A stretch of 52,742 bases of DNA from Planctomycetaceae bacterium (GCA_947476295.1 CANJQC010000021.1:1-52742), one strand, 5' to 3'. Positions 26,155-34,959 are shown, counted from the first letter of the stretch. The notes: generated by a model from the sequence alone, not told the origin. Program-made: numbers and translations.

Positions 26155-27573
26155 TCAAACCAACTCAGAAATTGGAGACCCGGTTTCTACCAGTGGTGTC
26201 GGGCGGCCGGAGGGATTGAACCAATGCGAACCGGGATCAATACCGAGGTGTGAGAACACAGTTGCTGCGAGATCACCCGGGCCTAAAGGTCGTTCCTGAA
26301 TCGAGCCGCCTCGACGATCCGTCGCACCGATCACCTGACCGCCTTTGATTCCACCTCCTGCCATTAGAAATGACATCACGCCCGGCCAGTGACCGCGCCC
26401 TGCGGTTGTCGTCATCACAGGGCTGCGGCCAAATTCACCAATGACAATTACCAGCGTCGTCTCAAGCAAACCACGCTGTTCGAGATCTTCAATCAACGCC
26501 GTGAGGCCGCGATCCAGAACCGGCAGCATTGGAGTCATACCCCGGGCAATTCCACCCCACTGCACTTCGTCACCGTGATGATCCCAGTGACCCCAGGCGT
26601 CACTCATCGTGACGAACGTTACGCCCGAGTCTACTAGGCGGCGCGCGAGTAAAGCTTTGTCACCAAATGAGTCGCGGCCATAGCGATTGCGAACTTCGTC
26701 GGGTTCGTCACTCAGATCGAATGCTTTCTGAGCCGCTCCGCCGAGGACAAGATCGAACGCTTCCTGAGTGTAGCGATCCTGTTGCTGAAAGCTAACAGAT
26801 GAATCGACTCGCCGCCGAAACAGATCCAGCTCACGTCGCAATTGATCGCGATCCTGAAGACGCGGCACTTCGACTCCTTTTGGCAGCGAAAATTTTCCGT
26901 CCACGCGCAGACCGTCAATCGGTTCGAATTGCTGTCCGAGATCACCAGCACCATAGACGTCAGCCACCATGCTGTTCGCCAGCGCCACAAAAGGCGGCAT
27001 CCCTAGCTGATTGGCCCCTCGAAACTTTGCAGCAACTGAACCCATCGACGGATAGCCACCGCCCTGCCGCCCTATTTCTGTGCGCTGAGCTTTGGGATTG
27101 GCGGCCTGAAATGTAATCGGTGTGTGGTTACTGGCACTCGCGTCCATTGAACGAATGATGACAAACTTGTTCATCATCGCGGCCTGCAACGGCATGTGTT
27201 CACAAATCTGGATGCCGGGAACACTCGTCGAAATCGGCTTGAACGGACCGCGAATCTCCGATGGCATTTCGGGCTTCATGTCCCACATGTCGATCTGACT
27301 GGGACCACCTGATAACCAGATCTGAATCACCGACGTCGCACGTTGGCCGGTTCCGTCTTGTGAGCCTTCCGCGCGATATTGCAGTAGATTCGGCAATGAC
27401 AATCCGGCGACGCCGGCCAGACCGGCCTGCACCATCCAACCACGGCGGCCCACGCTGATCAGCGGATTGGTGACTGGCCCGAATAACCGACCTAGCCTTG
27501 ACGTATGATGTAACGGAGCATGATGTTTGCGACCATCAGCCGAGAGGCCATTGGAATCTGTGACGCTGCTCAT
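26155..27573 (-). CDS. DUF1501 family exported protein
   Basis: DUF1501 proteins belong to the alkaline-phosphatase/sulfatase superfamily and are hallmarks of planctomycetes, usually paired with PSD1/DUF1549 cytochrome-like proteins; none lies beside this one. The product (about 472 aa) has a Tat-like segment GRRGWMVQAGLAGVAGLSLPNLL, then VIQIWLSGGPSQIDMWDMKP, NKFVIIRSMDASASNHTP, GYPSMGSVAAKF, the WGHWDHHGDE block, VIGEFGRSPVM and GRGHWPGVMSFLMAGGGIKGGQVIGATD. These are the family landmarks in order. ATG 27573 with GGAGG five bases upstream is the start; the frame extends further to a TTG. Physiological substrate unknown. Confidence 0.9.
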   Translation of the reverse strand: MSSVTDSNGLSADGRKHHAPLHHTSRLGRLFGPVTNPLISVGRRGWMVQAGLAGVAGLSLPNLLQYRAEGSQDGTGQRATSVIQIWLSGGPSQIDMWDMKPEMPSEIRGPFKPISTSVPGIQICEHMPLQAAMMNKFVIIRSMDASASNHTPITFQAANPKAQRTEIGRQGGGYPSMGSVAAKFRGANQLGMPPFVALANSMVADVYGAGDLGQQFEPIDGLRVDGKFSLPKGVEVPRLQDRDQLRRELDLFRRRVDSSVSFQQQDRYTQEAFDLVLGGAAQKAFDLSDEPDEVRNRYGRDSFGDKALLARRLVDSGVTFVTMSDAWGHWDHHGDEVQWGGIARGMTPMLPVLDRGLTALIEDLEQRGLLETTLVIVIGEFGRSPVMTTTAGRGHWPGVMSFLMAGGGIKGGQVIGATDRRGGSIQERPLGPGDLAATVFSHLGIDPGSHWFNPSGRPTPLVETGSPISELV

Positions 27574-27716
27574 TTGTGCCTCCAAAATACCCTAAGCGAC
27601 TGCTCTGCCTCCCGGGTTTAACAGGATCGAGGATCAACATCAAGCGGAAAATCCAGTTTGTTCCGGCTCAGCGAATAATCACCACCCCAAATCGCCTTGG
27701 GCGAAATGCGGTTTGT

Positions 27717-28163
27717 TCATCGAGTACTGTGCAGTTTCAAGTAGAGTTGCTGAACGTCACGGATGCAGCATTGACCATCGACCGCAAGGAGTTGGCAGCG
27801 GGCATCTGATGACTTCGACTTCGTAAGCAACTGCCGAATTCGCAATGGCGTATTATCCCGCGAGTCAGCATCGACGTCCTCCCAGGTCAATCCAAAACAC
27901 GCACAGATCGGTGCGTCGATGTCGTACGGATAGACGGGCGTGCGAAGTTCATTCACCAGCACAAACTGTTCGAACATGTTGAAGTAAACAACGTCGCAGT
28001 CGGCATGACCGCAATACCACGCCGAATCTGCCATCCGCGACCGCACGGATTCCTGAATATGTGTATCCATTGGACCCGATCCGACCGCGATCCCTAGTGT
28101 ACCGCACCGAGGACACAGGACCCGGCTATCCGAATCAGGTTCACGCACAAATGCTTTGTTCAT
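27717..28163 (-). CDS. CopZ-like zinc-binding / iron-sulfur metallochaperone
   Basis: The 148-residue product has an N-terminal CopZ-type zinc module: CPRCG near residue 17, then WYCGHADCDVVYFN. A C-terminal BFD-like [2Fe-2S] module follows: CACFGLTWEDV, then CQLLAVDGQCC. Proteins with this order are annotated as putative iron-sulfur metallochaperones related to the N-terminal part of archaeal CopZ, and act in copper or iron handling. The usual C-terminal heavy-metal-associated domain is absent. It is a single gene on the minus strand, about 380 bases downstream of the E2 gene. Confidence 0.7.
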   Translation of the reverse strand: MNKAFVREPDSDSRVLCPRCGTLGIAVGSGPMDTHIQESVRSRMADSAWYCGHADCDVVYFNMFEQFVLVNELRTPVYPYDIDAPICACFGLTWEDVDADSRDNTPLRIRQLLTKSKSSDARCQLLAVDGQCCIRDVQQLYLKLHSTR

Positions 28164-28539
28164 GGAGAAATCATCTCAACCTGCGGTCACACCTTTGAGG
28201 TGGCGAAACTGGCCTGAGAAACCTCCAGCCCCTGGCCGGCTGTTGCGCTTTGACCGCTCGGGATCCTAAGTTCCAGGTGAAAGTAGCTGATGTGGAACCG
28301 GTGGAAATTCCGACTACTGAAATCAAAACAAGCGAGTTGAAACAGCAGCCGAATCATCCTTATGCAACTCCCTCCAAAAAGAGGAAGTAGCGGTAACTAT
28401 TTTTTACCGATACCGAACTGTGTTGGCATCGACTAGTTTAATCTCATATTCGGCACCCCATCGGGGAACGAGATTTGCCCTCGGACTTAAAGTGCCAGTA
28501 CTTTTAAACGTTAGTAGTTCAAATGGTCGAGAGCCAGAT
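28164..28539. other. Intergenic region between E2 and the CopZ-like gene
   Basis: About 375 bases. The only structure is an orphan open frame at 28214-28390 on the + strand. The promoter for the CopZ-like gene should be near 28170-28200. Confidence 0.45.
28214..28390 (+). pseudogene. Orphan open frame with lipobox-like start (possible lipoprotein remnant)
   Basis: The + strand is open for about 59 codons to TAG 28390 but has no ATG or GTG start. It reads LRNLQPLAGCCALTARDPKF at the beginning, where LAGC resembles a lipobox, then a charged, proline-rich tail ending SKKRK. Planctomycetes have many small lipoproteins of this form. The missing start and short hydrophobic part suggest a broken gene. 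Confidence 0.3.
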
Positions 28540-29898
28540 TTATTCAGCCATCAACAGACGGGCGGCAGGATTTTCTGTCGCGGCGACAACCGATTGCAGA
28601 AACTTGGCTGCCGGAGCCCCGTCGATTGCTCGGTGATCGAAGGTCAGACTGAGAGTCATCAGCGAGCGGACTTCGATGCGGTCATCACTTGTCACGACCG
28701 CCTGTTTGCGAATCGCTCCCAGCCCGAGAATGGCAGTTTCAGGGAGATTGATTACTGGTGTGAAGGCTTCGATTCCAAAGCTGCCAAGATTGGTGATCGT
28801 GAATACGGCGTCCTGCATGTCTGCCCCCGATAATCGTCCATCTCGAGCCTTGCGGATGATGCGTGATGACTCAGCAGCAAGACTCAGCAATGATTCATTC
28901 AGAACGTTGCGCAGTACGGGAACGATGAGCCCCTCCGGCGTATCAACGGCGAGTCCGATATGAATCTCGTCATCGGCCGGCAGCACGATCGCATCGCCGT
29001 CCCAGCGGCCAGCCAGTCGGCGTTCCTGCTTTAGACAACCTGCAACCAGTTTAGCGATAATATCGTGAATGGCCGGGATCAGCGACTCACCTGTGGTTTT
29101 GAATTGTGCTCGAAGGCTGACCAAGTTCGTGGCATCAACCTTTGAAGTCAGCGTCACCGGAACCACAAGCCGATGACTCTCGGCAAGCCGCTCTGCAATC
29201 ACTTTGCGGCGACCTGACAACACCACGCGATGCCCGCTGGAACTTGTTGATCCGATCGCGTGAGTCTTTGCAGCGTGTACAACATCACGTTCGCGAATGC
29301 GCCCATTCCGCCCGGTGCCCTGCAACGTGTTGAGGTTGATCTCCGCTCGCTTGGCTGCACGTCGGGCCCGTGGCGTTGCGATGATGTCTGTCGTTAAAGG
29401 AGAAGTGTGTGTGTGTGCATGATGATCGCCTCGCCGTGACGAAGCTGCTCGAACATCGTCTTCCGAAATACGAGCGCGATGACCTGTCCCTTCAATGTGT
29501 GACAAATCGACACTCAGTTCTCTGGCAAGCCGCCGAACAGACGGCGATGCTCCCGTGGCAACGCCTTTTGCCTCCTCAGTCAGAGGAGTTTTGGCAGTCG
29601 CCGGTGCGTGTGAAACAACCTCGCTGCCAGACTGGACCTGCGGCAGCGATTCCCCATCGGCTACCAGATAACCTATCACCGCTCCCACCTTGAGGACCGC
29701 ACCGGGTTGAGGCGCATCCGCGAGAATTCGCAGCACGCCGTCATCCAATGCTTCAATTTCCTGCAGAGCCTTCTCGCCCTCCAGTTCAAACAACGCATCG
29801 CCTCGACGAACGGCGTCTCCGTCCTTCTTCATCCAACCGGCAAACGTACCTTCTTCCATCGACCAGCCCAGTCGAGGAATCGTGATTTCAAAGGACAT
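28540..29898 (-). CDS. 2-oxo acid dehydrogenase E2 (dihydrolipoyl acyltransferase) with two E3-binding domains
   Basis: E2 accepts the acyl group from E1 on lipoyl-Lys and passes it to CoA. Residues 1-78 are a lipoyl domain with the lipoylation site LEGEKALQEIEA (Lys43). Two peripheral-subunit-binding domains follow: SPSVRRLARELSVDLSHIEG near 118 and TPRARRAAKRAEINLNTLQG near 177, each with its GTG..GRI-type turn. The catalytic domain (about 222-452) has VPVTLTSKVDATNL, GLAVDTPEGLIVPV and the active-site FDHRAIDG. The product (452 aa) has normal length despite the extra binding domain. It is transcribed after the fused E1 gene. No E3 is in the window. PDH, acetoin or branched-chain specificity cannot be decided. 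Confidence 0.9.
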   Translation of the reverse strand: MSFEITIPRLGWSMEEGTFAGWMKKDGDAVRRGDALFELEGEKALQEIEALDDGVLRILADAPQPGAVLKVGAVIGYLVADGESLPQVQSGSEVVSHAPATAKTPLTEEAKGVATGASPSVRRLARELSVDLSHIEGTGHRARISEDDVRAASSRRGDHHAHTHTSPLTTDIIATPRARRAAKRAEINLNTLQGTGRNGRIRERDVVHAAKTHAIGSTSSSGHRVVLSGRRKVIAERLAESHRLVVPVTLTSKVDATNLVSLRAQFKTTGESLIPAIHDIIAKLVAGCLKQERRLAGRWDGDAIVLPADDEIHIGLAVDTPEGLIVPVLRNVLNESLLSLAAESSRIIRKARDGRLSGADMQDAVFTITNLGSFGIEAFTPVINLPETAILGLGAIRKQAVVTSDDRIEVRSLMTLSLTFDHRAIDGAPAAKFLQSVVAATENPAARLLMAE

Positions 29899-29933
29899 AA
29901 TTTAAACCCTTAAATCCAGCGTTGCCCGCAACT

Positions 29934-29991
29934 CAATGTGCCTCGTCACTCCGTGGCGGGAATTCTCGCTGCGGAGCATCGAGGCACAATG
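29934..29991. repeat. CAATGTGCC-type palindromic repeat between E1 and E2 genes
   Basis: caatgtgcctcg at 29934 and cgaggcacaatg at its right end face each other around a mirrored core (actccgtggcggg / ctcgctgcggag). It forms an imperfect hairpin of about 58 bases in the 115-base E1-E2 gap, where it could act as a processing or attenuation site. A related copy lies at 38748-38801 and a half copy at 34459-34492. Confidence 0.7.
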
Positions 29992-30013
29992 ACTACGCAC
30001 CAATGACCAGTTT

Positions 30014-31996
30014 TTATTCCCGCGCCAATTCTCGAATCGCCTGCGCTACATCCAAATCCGTCGGTACGACCGCCGCCTCAAGCGACGGCGCGTAGGGAGT
30101 CGGAGCGAATACGCCGTTGACTCGTTTGATGGGGGCATCGAGATCGTTGAAGCCGGTGTCCGCGATCTGTGCGGCAATTTCAGCACCTAGGCCGAATGCA
30201 GCCGGAGTTTCTTCGACAATCAACAACCTGCCAGTCTTCGCCACTGACCGAAGTATTGTCTCCGTGTCCAGAGGTGAAATTGTGCGAGGATCAATGAGTT
30301 CGACGGAGATGTTCTCCCGCTGAAGCATGTCGCAAAGTCCCTGTGTCACCAGCACCATTTTCGCCAATGCCACGACTGTGACGTCGGTTCCTTCGCGAAC
30401 GATGGACGCTTTGCCAAATTCAATCTCATAGTCATGCTCCGGTACATGACATTTTGCCGTCAGGATTTCACGATGTTCCAGAAACATCACCGGGTCATTG
30501 CACCGCAATGCCCGGAGCATCAGGCCTTTCGCATCATAAGCATTGGACGGCATCACGACGCGGAGTCCCGGAACCTGCCCATATAGTGCATGGTAGCTGC
30601 CGGAATGATGGGTCGCTGCCGAATGCCCGATGCCGACACAACCGCGAAGCAGCACGGGCATCTTCAATCGACCGCTTGACATGTACTGCATCTTCGCAAT
30701 CTGATTGATGACCTCGCCAATCGAATCCAGAATGAAATCGGCAAACATGAAATCGATGACCGGGCGAGTCCCGGTCATGGCCGCTCCGCCCGCTAGGCCG
30801 ACAAAACCTCGTTCGCAAATTGGTGTGTCGCAGAGTCTTTCTGCGCCGTGCAGATCATAAAGTCCCGGCGTCGTACGAAAATTGCCGCCGCGAATCCCAA
30901 TGCCTTCGCCCATCACAAAGATCGTCGGATTTCGAGCCATCTCGCCCGCCAGTGCTTCGACAGTAGCCTGCGTAAAGGAAATCTCACGCGGCGGTGAAGG
31001 TGCTGCTGGCCGAATGGCGTTTGATTCTGGCGTCGATGCTGCACGAGCTTCGGAATACACATGCGCCGTCGCCGATGTCGCTTCGGGGTACGGACTTTTC
31101 TCCGCAAACTCCCGCGCTTCCCGTACCATCTCCATGACTTCGGCTTCAATCGCTTCCATTCGGCCGCTTAACTCCGCTGGCGTGATCGCCTTGAGTCGTA
31201 CAATCGGACAACGCTTCTTCCATGCGTCAACCTCTTCGCGGGTTCTATAAGTAAAGTCTCCCATACCTTCCGCGTGCGCCCGCGTGCGGTACGTCTTGCA
31301 CTCGAGCAACGTCGCTCCCTGTCCCGATCGGGCTCGAGCGACGGCCTCACCCGCAATGCGTGCAACCTCAACAGCGTCATTGCCATCGACTTCAAAACCC
31401 GGAAGGCCATAACCTGCCGCGCGACCAGCAACAGTCGGCGACCCGCTGGAGTACGAAAACGGTACTTCAGTCGCGTACTGATTGTTTTCGCAGATAAACA
31501 ACGTTGGTAGCTTCCAGATGCTCGCCATGTTCAGCGCTTCATGGAATGCACCATTGTTGACTGCTCCATCGCCGAAGAAGGCGACCGCGACGTTTCCGCT
31601 CTTCATCAGCTTCGCGCTGTAACCGCCGCCGCACGCCTGAAGCATGCACGGCCCCACGATGCCGCTGGTCCCCATCATCCCGATTTCCGGAGAAAACAAA
31701 TGCATCGAACCGCCGCGTCCCCGCGAACAGCCCGTTGCACGACCAAAGAGTTCAGCCATGAGTTCTCGCGGCGGCATACCCTTCGCCAACGCATGCCCAT
31801 GGCCGCGATGCGTACTGAAGACCGTGTCGGCCTTCGTCAGATGCGAACACACGCCTGCCGCAATTGCTTCCTGCCCGACATACGTATGGCATGCCCCATG
31901 AATGAGTCCTCGCTGATGACATCGCGCGAGCTCCTCTTCCGTGTGCCGGATGATGAGCATCGTGCGATAAAGAGACAGGATCTGATCATTCGTCAT
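30014..31996 (-). CDS. 2-oxo acid dehydrogenase E1, alpha and beta fused in one chain
   Basis: E1 is the thiamine-diphosphate-dependent decarboxylase of pyruvate/2-oxo acid/acetoin dehydrogenase complexes, normally an alpha2beta2 tetramer. The N-terminal half (about 1-325) is alpha: HTYVGQEAIAAG, STHRGHGHALAKG, GRGGSMHLF, and the TPP motif GDGAVNNGAFHEALN ending in NN (about 142-172), with the phosphorylation-loop-like YRTRAHAEGM. The C-terminal half (about 335-660) is beta: ISFTQATVEALAGEMARNP, MGEGIGIRGGNFRTTPGL, CDTPICERGFVGLAGGAAMTGTRPVIDFMFADF, GIGHSAATHHSGSYHALY and LIVEETPAAFGLGAE. The 660-aa length equals the sum of both subunits. The gene lies between the SDR-like gene and E2 on the minus strand. 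Confidence 0.92.
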   Translation of the reverse strand: MTNDQILSLYRTMLIIRHTEEELARCHQRGLIHGACHTYVGQEAIAAGVCSHLTKADTVFSTHRGHGHALAKGMPPRELMAELFGRATGCSRGRGGSMHLFSPEIGMMGTSGIVGPCMLQACGGGYSAKLMKSGNVAVAFFGDGAVNNGAFHEALNMASIWKLPTLFICENNQYATEVPFSYSSGSPTVAGRAAGYGLPGFEVDGNDAVEVARIAGEAVARARSGQGATLLECKTYRTRAHAEGMGDFTYRTREEVDAWKKRCPIVRLKAITPAELSGRMEAIEAEVMEMVREAREFAEKSPYPEATSATAHVYSEARAASTPESNAIRPAAPSPPREISFTQATVEALAGEMARNPTIFVMGEGIGIRGGNFRTTPGLYDLHGAERLCDTPICERGFVGLAGGAAMTGTRPVIDFMFADFILDSIGEVINQIAKMQYMSSGRLKMPVLLRGCVGIGHSAATHHSGSYHALYGQVPGLRVVMPSNAYDAKGLMLRALRCNDPVMFLEHREILTAKCHVPEHDYEIEFGKASIVREGTDVTVVALAKMVLVTQGLCDMLQRENISVELIDPRTISPLDTETILRSVAKTGRLLIVEETPAAFGLGAEIAAQIADTGFNDLDAPIKRVNGVFAPTPYAPSLEAAVVPTDLDVAQAIRELARE

Positions 31997-32031
31997 TCGA
32001 TTTTAGTCCTAACTTATAATTGCCGATCGCC

Positions 32032-32853
32032 TTATTTCCCGTCAAACTTTTGTACAACCGTCCCCTGATGCCCCGGCGTTCCGCCGGCATTCATCGCCGT
32101 GTTGCCTCCGTCCATTGGTATGATGGCTCCGGTGATCCATTCCGACGCATCTGAAGCCAGCAGGACTGCCAGTCCCTGGATATCATTGGGCTGACCGAGT
32201 CGCCCGATCGGGATCCCGCTGAGGAAACGACCTTCAAGTGCCGGGTCATCTTTCATACGAGCCTCCAGACTCGGATTCACAACCTGTGCCGGCGTGACGC
32301 AGTTGACTCGCACGCCGCGATGACTCCATTCTGTACTCAGTTCACGAGTCATCTGAATCACTGCCCCCATTGCCATGCTGTACGCAATATGGCCTCGTCC
32401 CAACGCGGTCGTACTCGCCAGCGATCCGATGTTCATAATCGAACCGCGTCCCTGAGCCAGCATGCGGCGACCGGCTTCCTGACACATGGAAAATCGCCCA
32501 ACGACAAGATTCTGCAGGACTTTATGCAGGTCCGCGATTGTCAGATCTTCCGGTCGAGCCAGATGACCATCACCAGCAATGTTGCCGAGAAAATCGACTC
32601 GACCAAATTCCCGATCGACCTGACTAAACAGCTCCGCTATCGCATCCGGATTAGACACATCACATGCGGAAGCCACCGCGTGTCGGCCATGCTCACGAAT
32701 CTGTGACGCCGTTGCTTCGGCACCCGCCAGATTGCGATCCACCAGCATCACGTCCGCGCCGCATTCCGCCAACGCCAACGCTGTTGCGCGGCCCAGCCCC
32801 TGAGCCGCCCCGGAGACCACCGCCACTTTTCCACTGAGATCAAAGAGTTTCAT
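32032..32853 (-). CDS. SDR-family protein with a Tyr-x3-Met in place of Tyr-x3-Lys
   Basis: Classical short-chain dehydrogenase fold (273 aa): VAVVSGAAQGLGRATALALAECG (TGxxxGxG cofactor site), DVMLVDRN, ACDVSNPDAI, NIAGDG (NAG motif), SIMNIGSLAST (catalytic Ser), and GHIAYSMAMGAV where the active-site Tyr is followed by Met instead of Lys. It continues MTRELSTEWSHRGVRVN and ends with PMDGGNTAMNAGG. The codon for the substituted residue is ATG (complement at 32368-32370). The ATG start at 32853 has AGGAA upstream; the open frame extends to 33054 but overlaps the transporter gene. It lies 22 bases after the Nramp-like gene and upstream of E1, so it belongs to the same operon. Enzymatic activity is uncertain. 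Confidence 0.85.
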   Translation of the reverse strand: MKLFDLSGKVAVVSGAAQGLGRATALALAECGADVMLVDRNLAGAEATASQIREHGRHAVASACDVSNPDAIAELFSQVDREFGRVDFLGNIAGDGHLARPEDLTIADLHKVLQNLVVGRFSMCQEAGRRMLAQGRGSIMNIGSLASTTALGRGHIAYSMAMGAVIQMTRELSTEWSHRGVRVNCVTPAQVVNPSLEARMKDDPALEGRFLSGIPIGRLGQPNDIQGLAVLLASDASEWITGAIIPMDGGNTAMNAGGTPGHQGTVVQKFDGK

Positions 32854-32875
32854 TGAAATTCCTATACGCGGGCTT

Positions 32876-34447
32876 CTACTTCCCAAACACCAGTGGCACA
32901 ACCTTCGTCCAGAATACAAGTATCGCCAGCGAGGCATAAAAAATCCCGCAACAGGCGATTCCGACCCGCTGATACCAGCGCGGCCGGAGTGGTTCCGGCA
33001 GCAGGCGGCAGTTGATCCAGAGAATATGAAACGCTGTAAATCCCAATGCAACATTGTTTACATTTGCGATCACCGTCACCATCAACTGTGGTGCGTCTCC
33101 GAACATCAAAAAGATCGTGACCATCACGAATGACCAAACCACATACAGCGTCAAGATCGAATAGTAGAGATAATGAACTTGGTTGTCTCGCAGCCGACTG
33201 CGGGCAAAGCGACTTCCCGACCATAAGATATCCGTCCAGCGGCGAGCGAAGTCATCAACGATCGACATCTGGCTGGGCAGAAAGACCGTCAAACCGACAA
33301 GCAGCGAGGCAATCCAGAGGATCGGAGCCCAGCTGCCCAGCGCGGCCGTTTGTCGAATACCGTCCGCCGCAATCAGCGGTTGAGAGTACGGAATGGCTTT
33401 ACCGTACATTTCAGAATTGTGAGCAAACTCAATCGACATCAACGCGGGCAGCGCCATTCCCATGAAGCAGCCTGGAACCCAGACCAATAGCTGATCAGCC
33501 AGAATATATTTCCACCAAACTTTCCACCGCTGCAGATTCTCGGCTGTAATCGGAAACACCTTTCCGACGTGACTCAACGTTACGCTGTGACCTCCGACAG
33601 CACTGGGGATCGCGCCGACTTCGCTGCCCATGCCCCAACCTTTGTCTCGGACAAAATTGCTGTAAGCAGAATTGCTTAGCCCCCCTCCACCCGCGTATCC
33701 AGCAAATGCGCCGAGCATCGCGATATTGCCAAGTGCCAAGACGGGCAATGTTCCCGTGGACCAGAAGTGAGTGAACGCATTCGTCACGGTGTCGTGGCCA
33801 TCCGCGTCTGTCGTCGGCATGTTGCCAAATTTGAAGAACCCGCTAAAGACATTGATCCAGCCGTCCAGCCCCACGAAGAACAACCCCAAGAACAAACAGA
33901 AGCCCAAGACTGTGAAGACCTTAATCGTCATCACAAACTGCAGCGTGTTGTAAACCTTGCCGCCAATGAGGACCGGAAGTACGACTGCTCCTAAGGTGAT
34001 ATAGGCGATCGTATTGACGAGAAACGAATCGCCTCCCGTCGGTGGTCGCCCCATCCACAGGGTGGCAATCAGCACTGCTGCGTTTGTTGAGAGACCTGGA
34101 ATCAACGATGACAAACTCATTATCAGCGTCACGCCAATCCAGAACGCAGGCCCTGGCGCTGTCCTCATGAATCCCGTGAAAACCGGCTCACCACAGTACA
34201 AGGCATAACGCCCGCATTCGATGTTGTAGAACGCCTGAGTGATAATCGCGATGGTGGCAATCCACATCAGACCGCCGCCATACTTCGCCGTCACGTCCGG
34301 GCCAAACAGCCATTCCCCGCCCCCGATCTGAATCCCGCACATCACAATCCCCGGTCCGATCAGGCCCGCGAGATTGCTCAGACCAAGCGGCTTCGGTGCC
34401 GGCAAATCCGCAGTGCCCCACGGCGGAATGGTTCTGTCGTTTGTCAT
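32876..34447 (-). CDS. Nramp-like membrane transporter lacking the canonical metal-binding motifs
   Basis: The product (about 523 aa) has 11-12 hydrophobic helices in the LeuT/Nramp order. The first helix starts with the family GPG turn (LIGPGIVMCGIQIGGGEW), but where true Nramps have DPGN it reads GGGE. The helix-6 MPH motif is also not visible; that region reads GNIAMLGAFAGYAGGGG followed by SNSAYSNFVRDKGWGMG. The substrate is therefore probably not Mn/Fe by the usual mechanism. ATG 34447 is chosen; nine extra in-frame codons upstream lie within a repeat-like CAATGTGCC element. It is the first gene of the Nramp-SDR-E1-E2 set. A carboxylate or amine precursor of that pathway is a possible substrate (inference). 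Confidence 0.75.
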   Translation of the reverse strand: MTNDRTIPPWGTADLPAPKPLGLSNLAGLIGPGIVMCGIQIGGGEWLFGPDVTAKYGGGLMWIATIAIITQAFYNIECGRYALYCGEPVFTGFMRTAPGPAFWIGVTLIMSLSSLIPGLSTNAAVLIATLWMGRPPTGGDSFLVNTIAYITLGAVVLPVLIGGKVYNTLQFVMTIKVFTVLGFCLFLGLFFVGLDGWINVFSGFFKFGNMPTTDADGHDTVTNAFTHFWSTGTLPVLALGNIAMLGAFAGYAGGGGLSNSAYSNFVRDKGWGMGSEVGAIPSAVGGHSVTLSHVGKVFPITAENLQRWKVWWKYILADQLLVWVPGCFMGMALPALMSIEFAHNSEMYGKAIPYSQPLIAADGIRQTAALGSWAPILWIASLLVGLTVFLPSQMSIVDDFARRWTDILWSGSRFARSRLRDNQVHYLYYSILTLYVVWSFVMVTIFLMFGDAPQLMVTVIANVNNVALGFTAFHILWINCRLLPEPLRPRWYQRVGIACCGIFYASLAILVFWTKVVPLVFGK

Positions 34448-34458
34448 GCGTTGTTGCC

Positions 34459-34492
34459 CAATGTGCCCCACCACTCAGCGGCAGAAATTTTC
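34459..34492. repeat. Degraded half copy of the CAATGTGCC element
   Basis: caatgtgcc at 34459 and the following ~25 bases align with the left half of the element at 29934 (26 of 34 positions by eye). The right half is missing. It sits just upstream of the Nramp-like start. Confidence 0.4.
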
Positions 34493-34755
34493 AAACAGTC
34501 CTTAGCGCTCTAAAACAGTTTTGGCGGGGACAAACTGCCAGCAAAAAAGATGATAGCACACCATCGCCAGATTTACTCCGAGTTCGCCCCCTGATGGCTG
34601 ACGATTTTGTGCTGCTCCTTGCCGGAACAGCAATGCCCTATTTTCTAATTCAACCCCTGTTTTCGGCATCAGGACCACGAATCCGTACCCCATGCGCTAG
34701 GCATACGCGGCGACCACTTCACAACTCGATAATCCCAGAGGTCAAGCCTAGTCTC
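34493..34755. other. Intergenic stretch between the Nramp-like gene and the Usp fragment
   Basis: No supported ORF. The region should contain the promoter of the Nramp-SDR-E1-E2 set, which I cannot pinpoint. Confidence 0.4.
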
Positions 34756-34959
34756 CTAATCCCCGAATTTGGCCGTCAGCATCCACGTCAATCCTGCAAG
34801 CAGCGGGCTCACGAGGTAGTCTGCGAGTCTCAGCGCCGTGAGGTCGGCGATCATGCCCCGTTCGACAGCTCCGGCGTTCGGGGGACTGAGCAATCCTGAC
34901 AGCGATTGAACTCGTGGCCCGAGATCTACACCCACAAGGATGTTGTGAAATTGATTCAT
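34756..34959 (-). CDS. Short fragment resembling the N-terminus of a universal stress protein (67 aa)
   Basis: From ATG 34959 (GGGGAG upstream) the product begins MNQFHNILVGVDLG, which is the start of a UspA fold (beta-1 and the following loop), and continues LSPPNAGAVERGM, as in the Usp helix 1 region (S...A...A..LA). After this the sequence loses family resemblance and stops at 67 residues, where full Usp domains have about 140-150. It is either a truncated gene or a decayed remnant; an intact start and ribosome binding site are kept. Confidence 0.45.
   Translation of the reverse strand: MNQFHNILVGVDLGPRVQSLSGLLSPPNAGAVERGMIADLTALRLADYLVSPLLAGLTWMLTAKFGD

Noticed and set aside
26124-26219. 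Short + strand ORF with GAGGTGGAAG upstream
   Set aside because: Only 31 codons, antisense to the end of the DUF1501 gene, with no recognisable product.
32854-33054. N-terminal 67-residue extension of the SDR-like ORF
   Set aside because: It lies inside the Nramp-like gene and has no SDR homology; ATG 32853 has its own ribosome binding site.
34448-34474. Nine-codon extension of the Nramp-like ORF
   Set aside because: It is encoded by the CAATGTGCC half element and is not membrane-transporter sequence.
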